43,970 bases of DNA from Streptococcus sp. DD12 (GTDB lineage Bacteria; Bacillota; Bacilli; Lactobacillales; Streptococcaceae), in the NCBI RefSeq assembly GCF_001578885.1, contig NZ_KQ969495.1, forward strand, positions 588,500 through 632,469. The letters are read 5' to 3'. Below, piece by piece: positions 16,303 to 25,049 of the stretch. The notes beneath the pieces were generated by a model, which was not told where the DNA came from, did no database searches, and worked only from the letters and a program-made list of their open reading frames with translations. Within the stretch, counting starts at the first letter, position 1, and each line of letters begins with the position of its first letter. The translations under genes were made by a program, and so were the position numbers.

Positions 16303-17712
16303 TTACTTAATCAGCTCATAAATGGCTTCAGCGTAAATCGCACTCGCCCGATAAAGGTCCGCCACATCGGCAAATTCATTGGTTTGGTGCATGGTGTTGG
16401 TATAACCTGGGAACATCGCTCCAAAAGCAACCCCTCTTTCCAAAAGGCGACCGAAGGTCCCCCCACCGATAATGGTCTCATGCCCCTTTTGCCCTGTATG
16501 TTTTTCATAAACTTGCAAAAGCGTTGCAACCATTGGGTCATCCACTGGGACGTAGTGTGGTGTGTGCTCGTGCTCAGACAGGGTTACCTGCTCTGGACCG
16601 GAGAGTCTTTCAAGACCAGCTTTAAGGTCAGCACTAGTCACTCCTTTAGGGTAGCGGAAGTTTAAGGCAATGGTATTGTCCTCTTGTGACTGGTCAAAGG
16701 AGAAGACACCAGCATTCATAGACAGAGCCCCCATCTTAGCATCTGTATAAGCCAGACCAAGTTTTTCTCCTGCAAAATCCTTATGCAAGTGGTCACTGAT
16801 AAAGGTGATATAGGCTTGAGCTGGTCCTTCAAACGGCAAGTCTTTTAGAAAACGCGCCAAGTAAGTCGCTGCATTGATACCGTCTTCGGGTAGTGAGCCA
16901 TGCGCTGATTTCCCTTTGACCTGAATCAAGACAGCATCATCCTTTTCAGTCCACTGACCAGAGATAGGTTCTTGGGCCACAAAGGCTTCAAAGGCTTCTT
17001 TATGGCTGGCTTTTTCTGATTCCGGCAAGCGGACGAGGGCTTCTGCTTGCTCAGGAACCATATTTTCTCGCAAGCCACCTGTAAAGGACACTAACTCTGC
17101 TTGACCATGATTGTCTCCAGAAAAATGTACATAAGCGGTGACATTTCCTTTTTCACCATTGATAATAGGGAATTCTGCATCCGGTGAAAAACCAAAGTCA
17201 GGTTTGTCTTGGTCGTTGTGACTAAAATAATAGTCCATATCGCCCCAGCCAGATTCTTCATCTGTCCCGACGATAAAGCGAACTTTCTTTGAGACGGGGA
17301 GATTCAACTCTTTGATGATTTTTAAGGCATAGTAACAAGCTAGGGTTGGTCCCTTGTCATCTGAAGCCCCACGAGCATACAGCTTACCATCACGGATAAG
17401 CGGTTCATAGGGCGGATTGTCCCAGCCTTCACCTGCAGGCACCACATCCAAGTGCGCAAATATCCCCAAAACCTGGTCACCTTCACCATACTCGAACTGG
17501 CCGGCATAGTTATCAATGTTTTTGGTCTGATAGCCATCGCGTTCGGCCATAGCCAAAAAATGCTTAAGGGCTTTAACTGGGCCTGGTCCAAATGGATGCT
17601 CTGCATCTGCCTTGTCATCTTCACGTTCTGATTTGATCCGTAAGAGGTCAAAGAGGTCAGCCATCATGGCATCCTGACGTTTTGCAACTTCTGCTTTAAA
17701 ATCAATGGTCAT
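16303..17712 (-). CDS. pepV: Dipeptidase PepV
   Basis: 469 aa from the ATG at 17712, chosen because AAAGGAG precedes it and because the encoded [13 protein letters not shown] is the typical N-terminus; an upstream in-frame start would add 18 atypical residues. M20 metallopeptidase that cleaves dipeptides in the cytoplasm. Zinc-site motifs are visible: [14 protein letters not shown] (His, Asp), [22 protein letters not shown] (catalytic Glu and ligand Glu), and the C-terminal MHQTNE histidine. Monocistronic, with an extended -10 promoter. Confidence 0.94.
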   Translation of the reverse strand: MTIDFKAEVAKRQDAMMADLFDLLRIKSEREDDKADAEHPFGPGPVKALKHFLAMAERDGYQTKNIDNYAGQFEYGEGDQVLGIFAHLDVVPAGEGWDNPPYEPLIRDGKLYARGASDDKGPTLACYYALKIIKELNLPVSKKVRFIVGTDEESGWGDMDYYFSHNDQDKPDFGFSPDAEFPIINGEKGNVTAYVHFSGDNHGQAELVSFTGGLRENMVPEQAEALVRLPESEKASHKEAFEAFVAQEPISGQWTEKDDAVLIQVKGKSAHGSLPEDGINAATYLARFLKDLPFEGPAQAYITFISDHLHKDFAGEKLGLAYTDAKMGALSMNAGVFSFDQSQEDNTIALNFRYPKGVTSADLKAGLERLSGPEQVTLSEHEHTPHYVPVDDPMVATLLQVYEKHTGQKGHETIIGGGTFGRLLERGVAFGAMFPGYTNTMHQTNEFADVADLYRASAIYAEAIYELIK

Positions 17713-17743
17713 CGCTGATTTTCTCCTTTGTTGATTTTCTTTT

Positions 17744-17752
17744 ATTATAACA
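17744..17752 (-). promoter_or_regulatory. Extended -10 promoter of pepV
   Basis: TGTTATAAT 32 bases upstream of the pepV ATG; -35 region weak. Confidence 0.65.
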
Positions 17753-17764
17753 CATTCCCCCCAC

Positions 17765-17798
17765 AAAAAAGAGACCTAGAAAGTTTTCCTTGGTCTCT
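17765..17798 (-). terminator. Terminator of gor
   Basis: AGAGACC / GGTCTCT stem with a larger, partly paired loop followed by six T on the minus strand. Confidence 0.75.
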
Positions 17799-17838
17799 CT
17801 TGTTGGCATTATTCCCTAAATGCTCTCTTCTTTTACCA

Positions 17839-19191
17839 TTACCGCATGGTGACAAATTCTTCTGAGCCAGTGGGATGGATCGCCACTGTACTATCGAAAT
17901 CTGCCTTTGTCGCTCCCATTTTCATGGCCACAGCGAAACCTTGAAGCATCTCATCAACTCCCTGACCAATAGCATGGATACCGACAATGACTTCATCTTC
18001 ACCACGAACCACTAACTTCATCTTGTTGGGTTGACGGTGGTCCGTCACAGCTGTATACATGGAAACAAAGCTCGAACGATAGGTCTTAATCTCGTCTGAA
18101 CCGAATTTTGCCACCGCAGCTGCTTCTGACAAGCCGACAGATGCCATAGGGGGATGGCTAAAAATAACAGTTGGAATCATGTCATAATCCATCTTGGCTT
18201 TTGGTTGGTTGTTAAAGAGACGTTCAGACAGCAAGCGTCCAGCTTTGATAGCAACCGGAGTCAAGGCAGGGCATGGAGTAACATCGCCAACAGCATAGAT
18301 GCCTTCAACACTGGTATTTTGAAAATCATCCACTGTGATAAACCCACGCGCATCCACTGCAACACCGGTTTTTTCAAGACCGAAACCTGTAGTGTTGGCC
18401 TTGCGACCAATAGCCCAGATAAGTTTATCAACGACAAGGCTTTCCCCATCTTCAAAGGCGACTGTCAAGCTACCGTCTGCATTTTTTTCCACTGATTTTG
18501 GTGAAGCATTCCGATGCAAGGTCGGCCCATCGGCATCAATGGCATCCACTAACACGTCAACAATTTCTTCATCAAAATGACGCAAAGGACGCTCATGGCG
18601 AATAAAGAGGTCCGTTTTCACACCCAAGGCATGAAGGACACCGGACAATTCAATGGCAATATAGCCTGCTCCGACAACAGCCACACGCTCAGGCAGGCTG
18701 TCCCAGGCAAAGAAATCATCCGAAATCTCACCCAGTTCAGCACCCGGAATCTCAGGGTAAAGGGCATGGCCACCCGTTGCAATCAGAATATGCGGTGCCG
18801 TGTATTTTTCTCCGGCCACTTCTATGGTGTGAGCATCAACAAAGGTCGCGTAATCATAAATGTAGTCCACACCATTGGATTCAAAGCCACGCTCATAAGA
18901 GCCATGAATACGGTCAATATAGGCCTCACGGTTCTTTTTCAAGGTGTCATAATCAAAGGTGACAGGTCCATAATTAAATCCGTAAGAGGGAGCAAAAAGT
19001 CTAAGGCTTTCAGCAATCTGCGCCCCATACCACATGACTTTTTTAGGAACACAGCCAACATTGACACAGGTCCCACCAACAGCTTTTCCTTCTACCAAGA
19101 GGACTTTTGCGCCATGGATAGCTGCGCGATTAGCGGAAGCAATCCCGCCACTTCCTCCACCAATAACGATATAATCATAAGCTTTTGCCAT
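17839..19191 (-). CDS. gor: Glutathione reductase
   Basis: 450 aa flavoprotein disulfide reductase. FAD-binding GGGSGGIA at 11-18, redox disulfide [13 protein letters not shown] (C42, C47), NAD(P)H-binding [11 protein letters not shown] followed by RHERPLR, whose arginines suit NADPH, and C-terminal HPTGSEEF (H439, E444) contributed across the dimer. The [10 protein letters not shown] form is the glutathione-reductase rather than lipoamide-dehydrogenase type. Maintains reduced glutathione against oxidative stress. AAAGGAG lies ahead of the ATG. Confidence 0.94.
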   Translation of the reverse strand: MAKAYDYIVIGGGSGGIASANRAAIHGAKVLLVEGKAVGGTCVNVGCVPKKVMWYGAQIAESLRLFAPSYGFNYGPVTFDYDTLKKNREAYIDRIHGSYERGFESNGVDYIYDYATFVDAHTIEVAGEKYTAPHILIATGGHALYPEIPGAELGEISDDFFAWDSLPERVAVVGAGYIAIELSGVLHALGVKTDLFIRHERPLRHFDEEIVDVLVDAIDADGPTLHRNASPKSVEKNADGSLTVAFEDGESLVVDKLIWAIGRKANTTGFGLEKTGVAVDARGFITVDDFQNTSVEGIYAVGDVTPCPALTPVAIKAGRLLSERLFNNQPKAKMDYDMIPTVIFSHPPMASVGLSEAAAVAKFGSDEIKTYRSSFVSMYTAVTDHRQPNKMKLVVRGEDEVIVGIHAIGQGVDEMLQGFAVAMKMGATKADFDSTVAIHPTGSEEFVTMR

Positions 19192-19222
19192 CGTTTTTTC
19201 TCCTTTAAGTTATCATAGGCGT

Positions 19223-19252
19223 AGTCTAACACATGGCCAAGACTCAATGCAA
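19223..19252 (-). promoter_or_regulatory. Promoter of gor
   Basis: TTGCAT at 19247-19252, 18-base spacer, extended -10 TGTTAGACT ending at 19223. Confidence 0.6.
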
Positions 19253-19271
19253 CTATTTGCTATGGGAAATT

Positions 19272-19308
19272 AGTTTCAAAAAGAAAACCACTATCTTTCG
19301 ATAGTGGT
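19272..19308 (-). terminator. Terminator of the glycosyltransferase-like gene
   Basis: ACCACTATC / GATAGTGGT with a GAAA loop and a T-rich tail on the minus strand. Confidence 0.85.
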
Positions 19309-19326
19309 CCTAGGTCTTTTCTCTAG

Positions 19327-20883
19327 CTAGAAGCCTTTTTGTCGTTTCTGCCGCCTCTTTCTGCGTTTATAGCTGACTAACCCAAAGCCATCCGACAGAC
19401 CAACGGCTACCATCGGCAATTGGAAATAGATGTAAGGTAAGATATACTGACTCTTTGTTTCCCAACCCAGATGGAAAATAATGGCCCCAAACATGACCAA
19501 CAGGGCATATAAGGTGAGGTGCGCTTGGTCGCCCAACCGCTTAAAGCTAAACAAGTAATAACAGAGCCCCCCTAGATAAATCAGGATTAAGAAGGCCTGC
19601 ATATAGGTGATAAAAATCAGGTGGAGAGAGCCTTGGTGGTAGATTGATTTGGCGTAGCTATTCCATAAAGGTTGTTTTTTAGCCTTACTAGGCCCTGACC
19701 AAATCGACTGGAAACTGCCTTCTGTCCATGAACTTAAAAATTTTATGCCGAAAAACCAGCTGGCGTCCTCGGGATGACTGAGAAAGTAGCTTACCCGTTT
19801 GAGAACTAAATGCTTGGCATTGGCTTCAATCTTTTTAATGTCGCCTTTTTCACGGAAGTAAACTTTTCGGACATAACCTGTATACCATCCGGGTTCGCGA
19901 TTGGAGGATTCGTCTTCTTGAATTCCCATAGCTACCCAAGCCAACTGGGGTGTTCCAGAGATTTTCTGGTGACTGACTTGCTCATAGTAGGCAACCGTAG
20001 CCTTATTAGAAGCTAGGGCAAAAACAAGATAGGCAAGGCCCAAAAGCAAAGGTTTAAAGCGCCACCGCTTCATCGCGTGTAGGACGAAGACCCCTAAAAG
20101 TGCGACAATGAGGATGACATTGTTACTTCGTACCCAGTAGGCCACCGTCATCAAGAGCAGAGACCACAAGGCATCGGACCACTTCTCCCACTTAAGATAG
20201 CGAATGGCAAAATAAACTGCCCAAACTGCGAAGAAGAGGCCAAACATAAGGCCGTAGGCAAACATGATGTTAAATAATAGAGGTAAAAAACCATAGGTGA
20301 CAATAACTGTTGCACGGACCCAACGGGCTTTGCCGAATAATTCTTGGGCAATCTTGTAGGTGGCAGTATTCATCCCCAACACAAAAGCTAAGTTGAGCGC
20401 AAAGAACACTGATATCAAAGGAATGGGAATAGCCCAGAGCACCAAACGCTCAAAGCTCACCAAGCCCAATTGATGGGGGTAACGAAACATATAGCCCCCG
20501 GGCTCCAGCAGATGGTAGTCGCCAGCATTAAACTGCAGAGCTGCTTCAAAAACCTTCCCCGCATCATCACGGCCTACGTAAGCCGTGAGTAAAACCAAAG
20601 ATAAGCCAAAAATCAGGTAACAAATGGTAAAAAATCGGCGAATCTGTCGGGTGCTGTATTCCTTAAAAAGGCGTGGCCAATAGAGGCCCAAAGCCAGTAA
20701 AATAAAGGCCGTCAGATAAACGTACCAGGGCTCGCGCGTAATCATGGCCCATTCGGAAAGCCCCGTCATCATGGTGGTCCTTAAGACCATTGTGACGATA
20801 AAAAGCAATCCAAAAATGAGCACACCAGCAGACCGCCCAAGAACTTCTAGGCTACTCGATAGTTTTCGCAAAAGGCTTTGCAT
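19327..20883 (-). CDS. Polytopic membrane protein, GT-C/GT39-like glycosyltransferase
   Basis: 518 aa with roughly ten to twelve hydrophobic segments and a basic tail (KRRKRRQKRQK). An early loop after the second or third segment contains VGRDDAGKVFEAA and a following DYHLLEPGGYMFRYPHQLG, a layout like the acidic first loop of polyprenyl-phosphate-sugar-dependent transferases (PMT/ArnT class), which move a sugar from a lipid carrier outside the membrane. Donor and acceptor cannot be told. Start ATG with AAGGAG upstream. Just downstream of the PAP2 phosphatase gene on the same strand, so a shared lipid-carrier role is possible. Confidence 0.7.
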   Translation of the reverse strand: MQSLLRKLSSSLEVLGRSAGVLIFGLLFIVTMVLRTTMMTGLSEWAMITREPWYVYLTAFILLALGLYWPRLFKEYSTRQIRRFFTICYLIFGLSLVLLTAYVGRDDAGKVFEAALQFNAGDYHLLEPGGYMFRYPHQLGLVSFERLVLWAIPIPLISVFFALNLAFVLGMNTATYKIAQELFGKARWVRATVIVTYGFLPLLFNIMFAYGLMFGLFFAVWAVYFAIRYLKWEKWSDALWSLLLMTVAYWVRSNNVILIVALLGVFVLHAMKRWRFKPLLLGLAYLVFALASNKATVAYYEQVSHQKISGTPQLAWVAMGIQEDESSNREPGWYTGYVRKVYFREKGDIKKIEANAKHLVLKRVSYFLSHPEDASWFFGIKFLSSWTEGSFQSIWSGPSKAKKQPLWNSYAKSIYHQGSLHLIFITYMQAFLILIYLGGLCYYLFSFKRLGDQAHLTLYALLVMFGAIIFHLGWETKSQYILPYIYFQLPMVAVGLSDGFGLVSYKRRKRRQKRQKGF

Positions 20884-20955
20884 ACGGACTCCTTATTTTC
20901 ATTCTTATACTATTTCAGTCTAGCATAAAGACCCTGCACTGAAAAGGGATTTCTC

Positions 20956-21468
20956 TTATAACAACCAGAAAAGACTGGCCGATAGCCCTGCTAAAAGATA
21001 AGCGACAATGACATCTGAGGGGTAATGCACGCCAGCTAAGATGCGACAAGAGCCAAGCAAGACAGACAGGCCCAAGAAAAAACACCCTAGAGGCCAGTAG
21101 ACATAAAGATAGGCCATACTGATGATAGTCGCTGAGAAAACATGACGGCTAGGCATGGCATGTCCTTTGGTATGCTTGACAATCAAAGGACTGATTGCCC
21201 AACGTTCGTAAGGCCTTGGGCGATTCAGAAGATGGCGGAAAAGGGAAATCGCCAAAAAACTTCCGCCAGGAATCAGAACCATTCGCCAAAAAAGTGAGGG
21301 GTCTCTCATCACTAATAAACCCACTAGCAAAGCTACATAGGCCAAATACATCGTCAGCGTCACTAGCTTATTGCTCCAATCCAGCCAGCTAATCCATTTT
21401 CTATGGCGCCTTAAAGGAGCTGTTAATCTCTGATAAAAAACGTCATAATTTCGCATACTTTCCCTCAT
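20956..21468 (-). CDS. PAP2-family membrane phosphatase
   Basis: 170 aa (166 if translation starts at the fifth codon, 21456, which has GAGGG upstream; the first ATG has AAGGA four bases away). Four to five membrane segments and the three PAP2 motifs: RHLLNRPRPYE (K/R-x6-RP type), MPSRHVFSA (PSGH variant with Arg), and SCRILAGVHYPSDV (SR-x5-H-x3-D). Such enzymes remove phosphate from undecaprenyl pyrophosphate, phosphatidic acid or phosphatidylglycerophosphate at the outer leaflet. Which substrate applies is not visible. Confidence 0.85.
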   Translation of the reverse strand: MRESMRNYDVFYQRLTAPLRRHRKWISWLDWSNKLVTLTMYLAYVALLVGLLVMRDPSLFWRMVLIPGGSFLAISLFRHLLNRPRPYERWAISPLIVKHTKGHAMPSRHVFSATIISMAYLYVYWPLGCFFLGLSVLLGSCRILAGVHYPSDVIVAYLLAGLSASLFWLL

Positions 21469-21574
21469 TTCATCCTTATTTTATCCTAATTTGTCCCGCT
21501 AGGCCATAGTCTAAGAACATTTCTAGTAAAAAAGAAAAAGTTACCTTTCTCCTATGCCTGCTTTTACCTTCTCA

Positions 21575-21583
21575 TGATATAAT
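21575..21583 (+). promoter_or_regulatory. Extended -10 promoter of rqcH
   Basis: TGATATAAT 34 bases upstream of the rqcH ATG. Confidence 0.65.
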
Positions 21584-21617
21584 AATGGGTAAGACACTTT
21601 TAGAAAAGGAGAATCCC

Positions 21618-23285
21618 ATGTCTTTTGACGGTTTTTTCTTACATCATATGACCCAAGAGCTCAAGCAATCGCTAGAGGGTGGTCGTATTCAAAAAATCAA
21701 TCAACTTTTTGCCCAAGAACTGGTCTTAACGGTACGTAACCACCGCAAAAATTGGAAATTTCTCTTATCAGCCCATCCGACTTTTAGTCGAGTACAGTTG
21801 ACACAGACGCAGTTTCAAAACCCTCAGACCCCCACTACCTATACCATGCTCATGCGTAAATACCTTCAGGGAGCCTTGATTCAAAGTATTGAACAGCTTG
21901 CCAATGACCGTATCCTGCGCCTTGCTATTTCCAACAAAAACGAAATCGGGGACGACCTCTCGCTTGTTCTGATTATCGAAATCATGGGCAAACATTCAAA
22001 TATTATCCTTATCGACGAAGAGGAAAATAAGATTCTAGAAGCCATCAAACACGTTGGTTTCTCGCAAAATTCCTATCGAACCATCTTACCTGGTAGCACC
22101 TACGTAGCCCCTCCTGCCCAGGATCAAGCTAACCCTTTCACGGTTGCTGACGAGTCCCTCTTTCATATCCTCAAGACAACAGACGTGACAGCTAACTCAC
22201 TGCAAAAAAACTTTCAAGGGCTAGGGAGAGACACCGCTAGTTTACTAGCGCAAGAGCTCACTGGCAGTCAACAGACCTTGAAAACCTTTCGCCAATTCTT
22301 TAGTCAGGCTACACAGGCTTGTTTGACTCCAAAAGGATTTTTCCCTGTCAGCCATCCTGATGCCCAAAAGAACTTTGACTCTTTATCTGACCTCTTAGAC
22401 ACTTACTATCTGGATAAGGCCGAGCGCGATCGGGTCAACCAGCAAGCGCATGACTTGATTTTACTCGTCAAGAACCAACTGAATAGCCGCCGCAAGAAGC
22501 TTCTAAAACAAGAACAAGAATTGGCGGCAACGGATAGTGCGGAAACCTTTCGCCAATACGGCGAACTGCTAACAACCTTTTTGCATCAAGTCCCAAACGA
22601 TCAAGACAGCGTTAGCTTGGTCAATTACTACACGAATGAAGAAGTCCAGATTCCCCTTGACAAGGCACTGACGCCCAACCAAAATGCCCAACGCTATTTC
22701 AAACGTTACCAAAAGCTCAAGGAAGCCGTTAAGCATCTGAATGGTCTTATCTCAGAAACCTCAGACAGTATCCGCTATCTGGAATCTGTTGAAACCGCTC
22801 TGGAACAGGCCAACTTAGATGACATCCAAGACATTCGCCAAGAATTGATTACCACAGGCTTTCTCAAGAAGCGCCACGGGGATAAACAGCATAAGCGTCG
22901 CGCACCAGAAAGCTATCTTGCTAGCGATGGGCAGACCCTTATCTTAGTCGGGCGCAACAACCTGCAAAATGACGAACTCAGTTTTAAACTGGCCAAAAAA
23001 GACGAGCTCTGGTTTCATGCCAAAGACATTCCAGGTAGCCATGTGGTTATCCGAGATAATCTCAATCCGAGCGACGAAGTTAAAACAGATGCAGCTGAGC
23101 TAGCCGCCTACTACTCCAAAGCCCGTCACTCTAATCTGGTGCAAGTCGATATGATTACAGCCAAAAAACTCCACAAGCCAAAAGGTGGTAATCCTGGTTT
23201 TGTCACCTACAGAGGACAAAAGACCCTAAGGGTCACCCCTAATGCTGAAAAGATCGACAGCATGCGCCAAGCCAGTAAACGGTAA
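21618..23285 (+). CDS. rqcH: RqcH-type ribosome quality-control factor / fibronectin-binding protein (FbpA/PavA)
   Basis: 555 aa from the ATG at 21618, which has AAAAGGAG upstream; an 11-codon upstream extension lacks one. Domains are NFACT-N (MSFDGFFLHHMTQEL, DRILRL, LIIEIMGKHSNIILID), a central helical coiled-coil region (about 260-420) and the NFACT-R domain with KDELWFHAKDIPGSHVVI near 470. RqcH binds split 50S subunits carrying stalled nascent chains and adds C-terminal alanine tails; in streptococci the same protein is known as the fibronectin-binding PavA/FbpA and lacks a signal peptide. ssrA, the other rescue system, lies about 0.7 kb downstream. Confidence 0.93.
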   Translation: MSFDGFFLHHMTQELKQSLEGGRIQKINQLFAQELVLTVRNHRKNWKFLLSAHPTFSRVQLTQTQFQNPQTPTTYTMLMRKYLQGALIQSIEQLANDRILRLAISNKNEIGDDLSLVLIIEIMGKHSNIILIDEEENKILEAIKHVGFSQNSYRTILPGSTYVAPPAQDQANPFTVADESLFHILKTTDVTANSLQKNFQGLGRDTASLLAQELTGSQQTLKTFRQFFSQATQACLTPKGFFPVSHPDAQKNFDSLSDLLDTYYLDKAERDRVNQQAHDLILLVKNQLNSRRKKLLKQEQELAATDSAETFRQYGELLTTFLHQVPNDQDSVSLVNYYTNEEVQIPLDKALTPNQNAQRYFKRYQKLKEAVKHLNGLISETSDSIRYLESVETALEQANLDDIQDIRQELITTGFLKKRHGDKQHKRRAPESYLASDGQTLILVGRNNLQNDELSFKLAKKDELWFHAKDIPGSHVVIRDNLNPSDEVKTDAAELAAYYSKARHSNLVQVDMITAKKLHKPKGGNPGFVTYRGQKTLRVTPNAEKIDSMRQASKR

Positions 23286-23291
23286 TCTCAT

Positions 23292-23323
23292 GCCGCTCCG
23301 CCTCTCGGTGGGACGGCTTTTTT
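23292..23323 (+). terminator. Terminator of rqcH
   Basis: GCCG-C-TCCGCC / GGTGGGACGGC stem with a four-base loop, one mismatch, followed by six T. Confidence 0.85.
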
Positions 23324-23500
23324 CTTTGGTGACTTCCAAGACAGTTCCCGCTGTTTATAGGTCTCCAAGACCTTTTGATGGGACTTGTTGACCAGACTGT
23401 CTAACTCTTGTAGTATCTTAGCATGCTAAAATTCCATTAGACGCATAAGAAAAAGCCGTATGATGACGACTTCGCTTGTATTATTTTCGATAAAAAAAAT
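23324..23500 (-). pseudogene. Possible decayed gene remnant
   Basis: Minus-strand frames give protein-like pieces interrupted by a stop and a frame change: YKRSRHHTAFSYASNGILAC then, after one base, KILQELDSLVNKSHQKVLET and on to SWKSPKKK near the rqcH terminator. The second piece has good amphipathic composition. There is no start codon, ribosome-binding site or continuous frame, and I do not recognise the family. It could be chance. Confidence 0.25.
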
Positions 23501-23612
23501 CATCCCACAAACGATGTGGTCGGTGCCTTAGTCAATCCTTAGAAAGCTTGACATCCTTCCGCATAAAGCTCTCTGAGCCATGGGAGGGTAGCAAAGCCTC
23601 TATTTTCTTTTC

Positions 23613-23642
23613 TTGACAAGAAATCTTTACAAATTGTATAAT
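23613..23642 (+). promoter_or_regulatory. Strong promoter of small RNA unit 1
   Basis: Consensus TTGACA at 23613-23618 and TATAAT at 23637-23642, 18-base spacer, with no open reading frame downstream. Confidence 0.75.
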
Positions 23643-23648
23643 TCAAAT

Positions 23649-23720
23649 GATAAGGAAGTGGTCTAACTCCCCTTGAAACAGATTCGTCTGCGGTAGGAGG
23701 TGGGTCACTTCTATTTTTTT
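23649..23720 (+). ncRNA. Candidate small RNA 1 (about 72 nt)
   Basis: Begins at the expected start of the consensus promoter and ends in a terminator: GAAGTG (23655-23660) pairs with CACTTC (23706-23711), then seven T. The internal part holds a CAGA-TTCG-TCTG hairpin with a UUCG tetraloop and a CUCC/GGAG pairing. The unpaired CUAACUCCCCUU stretch could pair with Shine-Dalgarno sequences, as in known trans-acting small RNAs. No peptide of more than a few codons is encoded. I do not recognise the family, and no CiaR-type TTTAAG repeat is present at the promoter. Confidence 0.6.
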
Positions 23721-23730
23721 ACTTGATAAA

Positions 23731-23758
23731 TTGTAAAAAAAGTTAATTGATGTATCAT
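23731..23758 (+). promoter_or_regulatory. Promoter of small RNA unit 2
   Basis: TTGTAA at 23731-23736, 16-base spacer, TATCAT at 23753-23758. Confidence 0.5.
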
Positions 23759-23764
23759 CTAGGT

Positions 23765-23819
23765 AGAGAGTGAAGGAGTCGAGCACCCATTGGAGCGCGG
23801 TTTCTTCACTCTTTTTTTG
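23765..23819 (+). ncRNA. Candidate small RNA 2 (about 55 nt)
   Basis: Perfect 9-bp terminal stem AGAGTGAAG / CTTCACTCT (23767-23775 with 23804-23812) followed by seven T. The 28-base loop can form an inner hairpin GCACC-CATT-GGAGC with one A-A mismatch. It follows unit 1 by 45 bases and has its own promoter-like sequence. It could alternatively be a second terminator for unit 1 read-through, but the promoter between them argues for a separate transcript. Confidence 0.5.
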
Positions 23820-23899
23820 TTGTCTTTACTATAGCAATGACCTCAGTCCCTCTTTTTGTAACTCCCTATTTTAAAAAGTAATAGCAAGCTATAAGAAGC

Positions 23900-23933
23900 A
23901 AAAAAGAAAAAACGTTGCAAAAATCAACGTTTT
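23900..23933 (-). terminator. Terminator of ssrA
   Basis: AAAACGTTG / CAACGTTTT stem with a seven-base loop and a T-run on the minus strand, about 30 bases past the tmRNA 3' end. Confidence 0.8.
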
Positions 23934-23964
23934 AAGAAGGATTAAAAAGTTTAAAAAGTAAATA

Positions 23965-24310
23965 TGGAGTCGGTGGGAGTCGAACCCACGTCCAAACACC
24001 TGCCAATATGTTCGTCTACAACCATAGGTTATGTATGCATTTAACCTCAGCCTAGTACATAACTCAAACTCAGCTCAGGCGAGCCTAAAAATCTCTTTTG
24101 CCTTACCTAGGCAAGCAAAACAACGTATCTTGCTAAAATAAAACCTCTAACAAAACGCAAGCCATCTTGCAGAAGTTACGCGAGCTGGTGTTTAGGCAGC
24201 TACTGCGTAAGAAGTGTTATTTTTTGCAGTTATATTTAACTGGCATTTTTACATCTGCCGATGGGTCGCAGAACATACCTCATAATGCCTGTCGAATCCG
24301 TAACGACCCC
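23965..24310 (-). ncRNA. ssrA: tmRNA (transfer-messenger RNA)
   Basis: 346 nt. The 5' end GGGGTCGTTACGGATTCGAC and the 3' end with T-arm GGTTCGACTCC closing in CCA form the tRNA-like part. The tag frame at 24227-24192 reads AKNNTSYAVAA and stop, resume codon GCA. With SmpB (not in the window) it enters stalled ribosomes, adds the degradation tag and frees the mRNA. The tag differs from the common streptococcal AKNNTSYALAA by one Leu-to-Val change. Confidence 0.97.
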
Positions 24311-24326
24311 GTCATTTGAGATTCTT

Positions 24327-24355
24327 ATTATAGCAAATCTGTAGAAAAAGAACAA
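24327..24355 (-). promoter_or_regulatory. Promoter of ssrA
   Basis: TTGTTC at 24350-24355, 17-base spacer, TATAAT at 24327-24332. Confidence 0.7.
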
Positions 24356-24395
24356 TAAAAACCCTCAGTTTCACCTATCTAGGACCAAAAAAGTG

Positions 24396-24404
24396 TGGTA
24401 TCAT
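24396..24404 (+). promoter_or_regulatory. Extended -10 directly upstream of the TVP38-like gene (leaderless start)
   Basis: TGGTATCAT, ending six bases before the ATG at 24411. Confidence 0.55.
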
Positions 24405-24410
24405 AACATC

Positions 24411-25004
24411 ATGTACAAAGTATGGCAACACATTTTTAAGATTTTAGGTATATTGGCACTGCTTGGTTCTGTTATTGCCGTTATCTGGCTCTTTCAGCTA
24501 GGCATTTTAAACGATGACAATCTGCTGGCACAGACCGTTGAAAATCACCCTATGACAGGTTTTTTGATTTTCATTCTGGTTCAGATTATCCAGGTGGTTT
24601 TCCCAATCATTCCAGGTGGTGTCACAACGGTCGTGGGCTTTTTGACCTTTCGTTTTTGGTTAGGCTTTTTATACAATTTTCTGGGCATTTTCATTGGGAG
24701 CTTAATCCTCTTTACTTTGGTGCGCATTTATGGGAAGAAATTTATTTTACTTTTCACCAGTGAGGCGACCTTTGACAAATACGAACGGCGCTTGGACACC
24801 AAGAATTACGAACGCTTTTTTATCCTTACGCAAATTATTCCTTTTATGCCTGCTGACATCATGCTCATGATTACAGGTCTATCTAAGATGAGCTATCGCC
24901 GTCTGATTGGGATTCTCTTATGGACCAAACCGCTATCCATTCTTTCCTTTTCTTACCTTTGGATTTATGGCGGTAAAATTCTGCAAAAGCTACTGGGAAA
25001 CTAA
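24411..25004 (+). CDS. TVP38/TMEM64 (DedA/VTT-type) membrane protein
   Basis: 197 aa with five to six hydrophobic segments. The VTT signature is seen as QVVFPIIPGGVTTVVGF (re-entrant Pro-rich loop) and later QIIPFMPADIMLMITGL. Relatives are thought to move phospholipids or polyprenyl-phosphate carriers between membrane leaflets; the function of this one is not known. The ATG at 24411 matches the conserved protein start. There is no Shine-Dalgarno, and an extended -10 box ends six bases upstream, so the message should be leaderless. Six codons further upstream another in-frame start exists but would overlap the promoter. Confidence 0.85.
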   Translation: MYKVWQHIFKILGILALLGSVIAVIWLFQLGILNDDNLLAQTVENHPMTGFLIFILVQIIQVVFPIIPGGVTTVVGFLTFRFWLGFLYNFLGIFIGSLILFTLVRIYGKKFILLFTSEATFDKYERRLDTKNYERFFILTQIIPFMPADIMLMITGLSKMSYRRLIGILLWTKPLSILSFSYLWIYGGKILQKLLGN

Positions 25005-25049
25005 CTTATTTCGCCATATCATCAAAACGAATGTGAAAGGACATTTTTT

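Noticed and set aside
18577..19218. 213-codon plus-strand frame opposite gor
   Set aside because: Antisense shadow of a well-conserved flavoprotein; composition not protein-like.
23420..23431. Palindrome TTAGCATGCTAA as an operator
   Set aside because: Short, no promoter beside it, and placed in a possible gene relic.
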